A stretch of DNA of 5,386 nucleotides. Source: Thermoplasmata archaeon M9B2D (GTDB lineage: Archaea > Thermoplasmatota > E2 > DHVEG-1). Below the pieces are notes generated by a model. It was not told where the DNA came from. It ran no database searches and saw only the letters and a program-made list of their open reading frames with translations. A program made the position numbers and the translations under genes. Below, piece after piece: positions 5,211 to 5,386 of this stretch (position 1 is the first letter of the stretch; every line of letters starts with the position of its first letter). The DNA lies in NCBI GenBank assembly GCA_002900555.1, contig MUGD01000139.1:1-5386 (forward strand), in the 5' to 3' direction.

Positions 5211-5234
5211 GACCATTCAGTGAAGTGAAGATTC

Positions 5235-5386
5235 ATGGCAGATATTAGACCTATGAAACCGGAGGATTGGGAAGAGCTGCATATGATGGATGTTGAAATC
5301 TTCCCGGATGATCCTCTTGAAGAGGAATCTTTTCGAAAATGGATAGGACGAGATGGGTGTTTTGTACTCCTTCACAATGGTCAGAT
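5235..5386 (+). CDS. GNAT family N-acetyltransferase, N-terminal part, cut by the window edge
   Basis: From ATG 5235 the frame is open for 50 codons to the end of the window. The product begins MADIRPMKPEDWEELHMMDV and continues with IFPDDPLEEESFRKWI and CFVLLHNGQ. This is the usual N-terminal strand (IRPMKPEDW), helix pair and second strand of GNAT acetyltransferases, somewhat like RimI-type enzymes. The acetyl-CoA loop would lie beyond the window, so neither activity nor subfamily can be confirmed. It is divergent from the ArsN2-like gene across a 115-base spacer and is a different GNAT subfamily, not a duplicate of it. Confidence 0.8.
   Translation, partial: MADIRPMKPEDWEELHMMDVEIFPDDPLEEESFRKWIGRDGCFVLLHNGQ

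Noticed and set aside
1..5386. Window length equals that of the phiX174 genome (5386 bases)
   Set aside because: Gene content and sequence are cellular and archaeal-like, with no phage replication or capsid genes.

Overview
The window looks like a piece of archaeal chromosome of moderate GC content, most plausibly from an Asgard (Thorarchaeota-like) lineage. The sequence itself shows TATA-like boxes about 28 bases upstream of some start codons, a U-rich transcription stop with no strong GC hairpin, GGAGG-type ribosome sites before some genes and none before others, and a long TPR protein of the style common in Asgard genomes. The lineage assignment is inference from style, not proof. No tRNA, rRNA, CRISPR array, insertion sequence or phage gene was seen.

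Layout. Bases 1-105 (minus) hold the first 35 codons of a helix-turn-helix regulator that runs off the left edge. Bases 106-221 are a divergent control region with TATA-like boxes and a perfect 8+3+8 inverted repeat. Bases 222-1271 (plus) encode a cytoplasmic class C beta-lactamase-family serine hydrolase. Bases 1272-1507 contain a T-rich transcription stop and two doubtful small ORFs. Bases 1508-4063 (plus) encode the most notable protein, 851 residues with a TPR solenoid at the N-terminus and a complete nitrilase-family (carbon-nitrogen hydrolase) domain at the C-terminus. Convergent to it, on the minus strand, is a probable two-gene operon: an ArsN2-like GNAT acetyltransferase (5119-4664), then a flavin reductase-family FMN protein (4636-4073). 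Divergent from that operon, a second GNAT acetyltransferase begins at 5235 and runs off the right edge.

How the genes relate. The regulator and serine hydrolase are divergent around a palindrome, a common arrangement for a local repressor that controls itself and its neighbour. The two minus-strand genes are 27 bases apart and probably co-transcribed, but no shared pathway is evident. The TPR-nitrilase fusion is flanked by unrelated genes. Its architecture, a protein-binding superhelix joined to an amidase-type hydrolase with an intact Glu-Lys-Cys triad, is the best candidate here for an undescribed system. Its substrate and partner cannot be read from the sequence.
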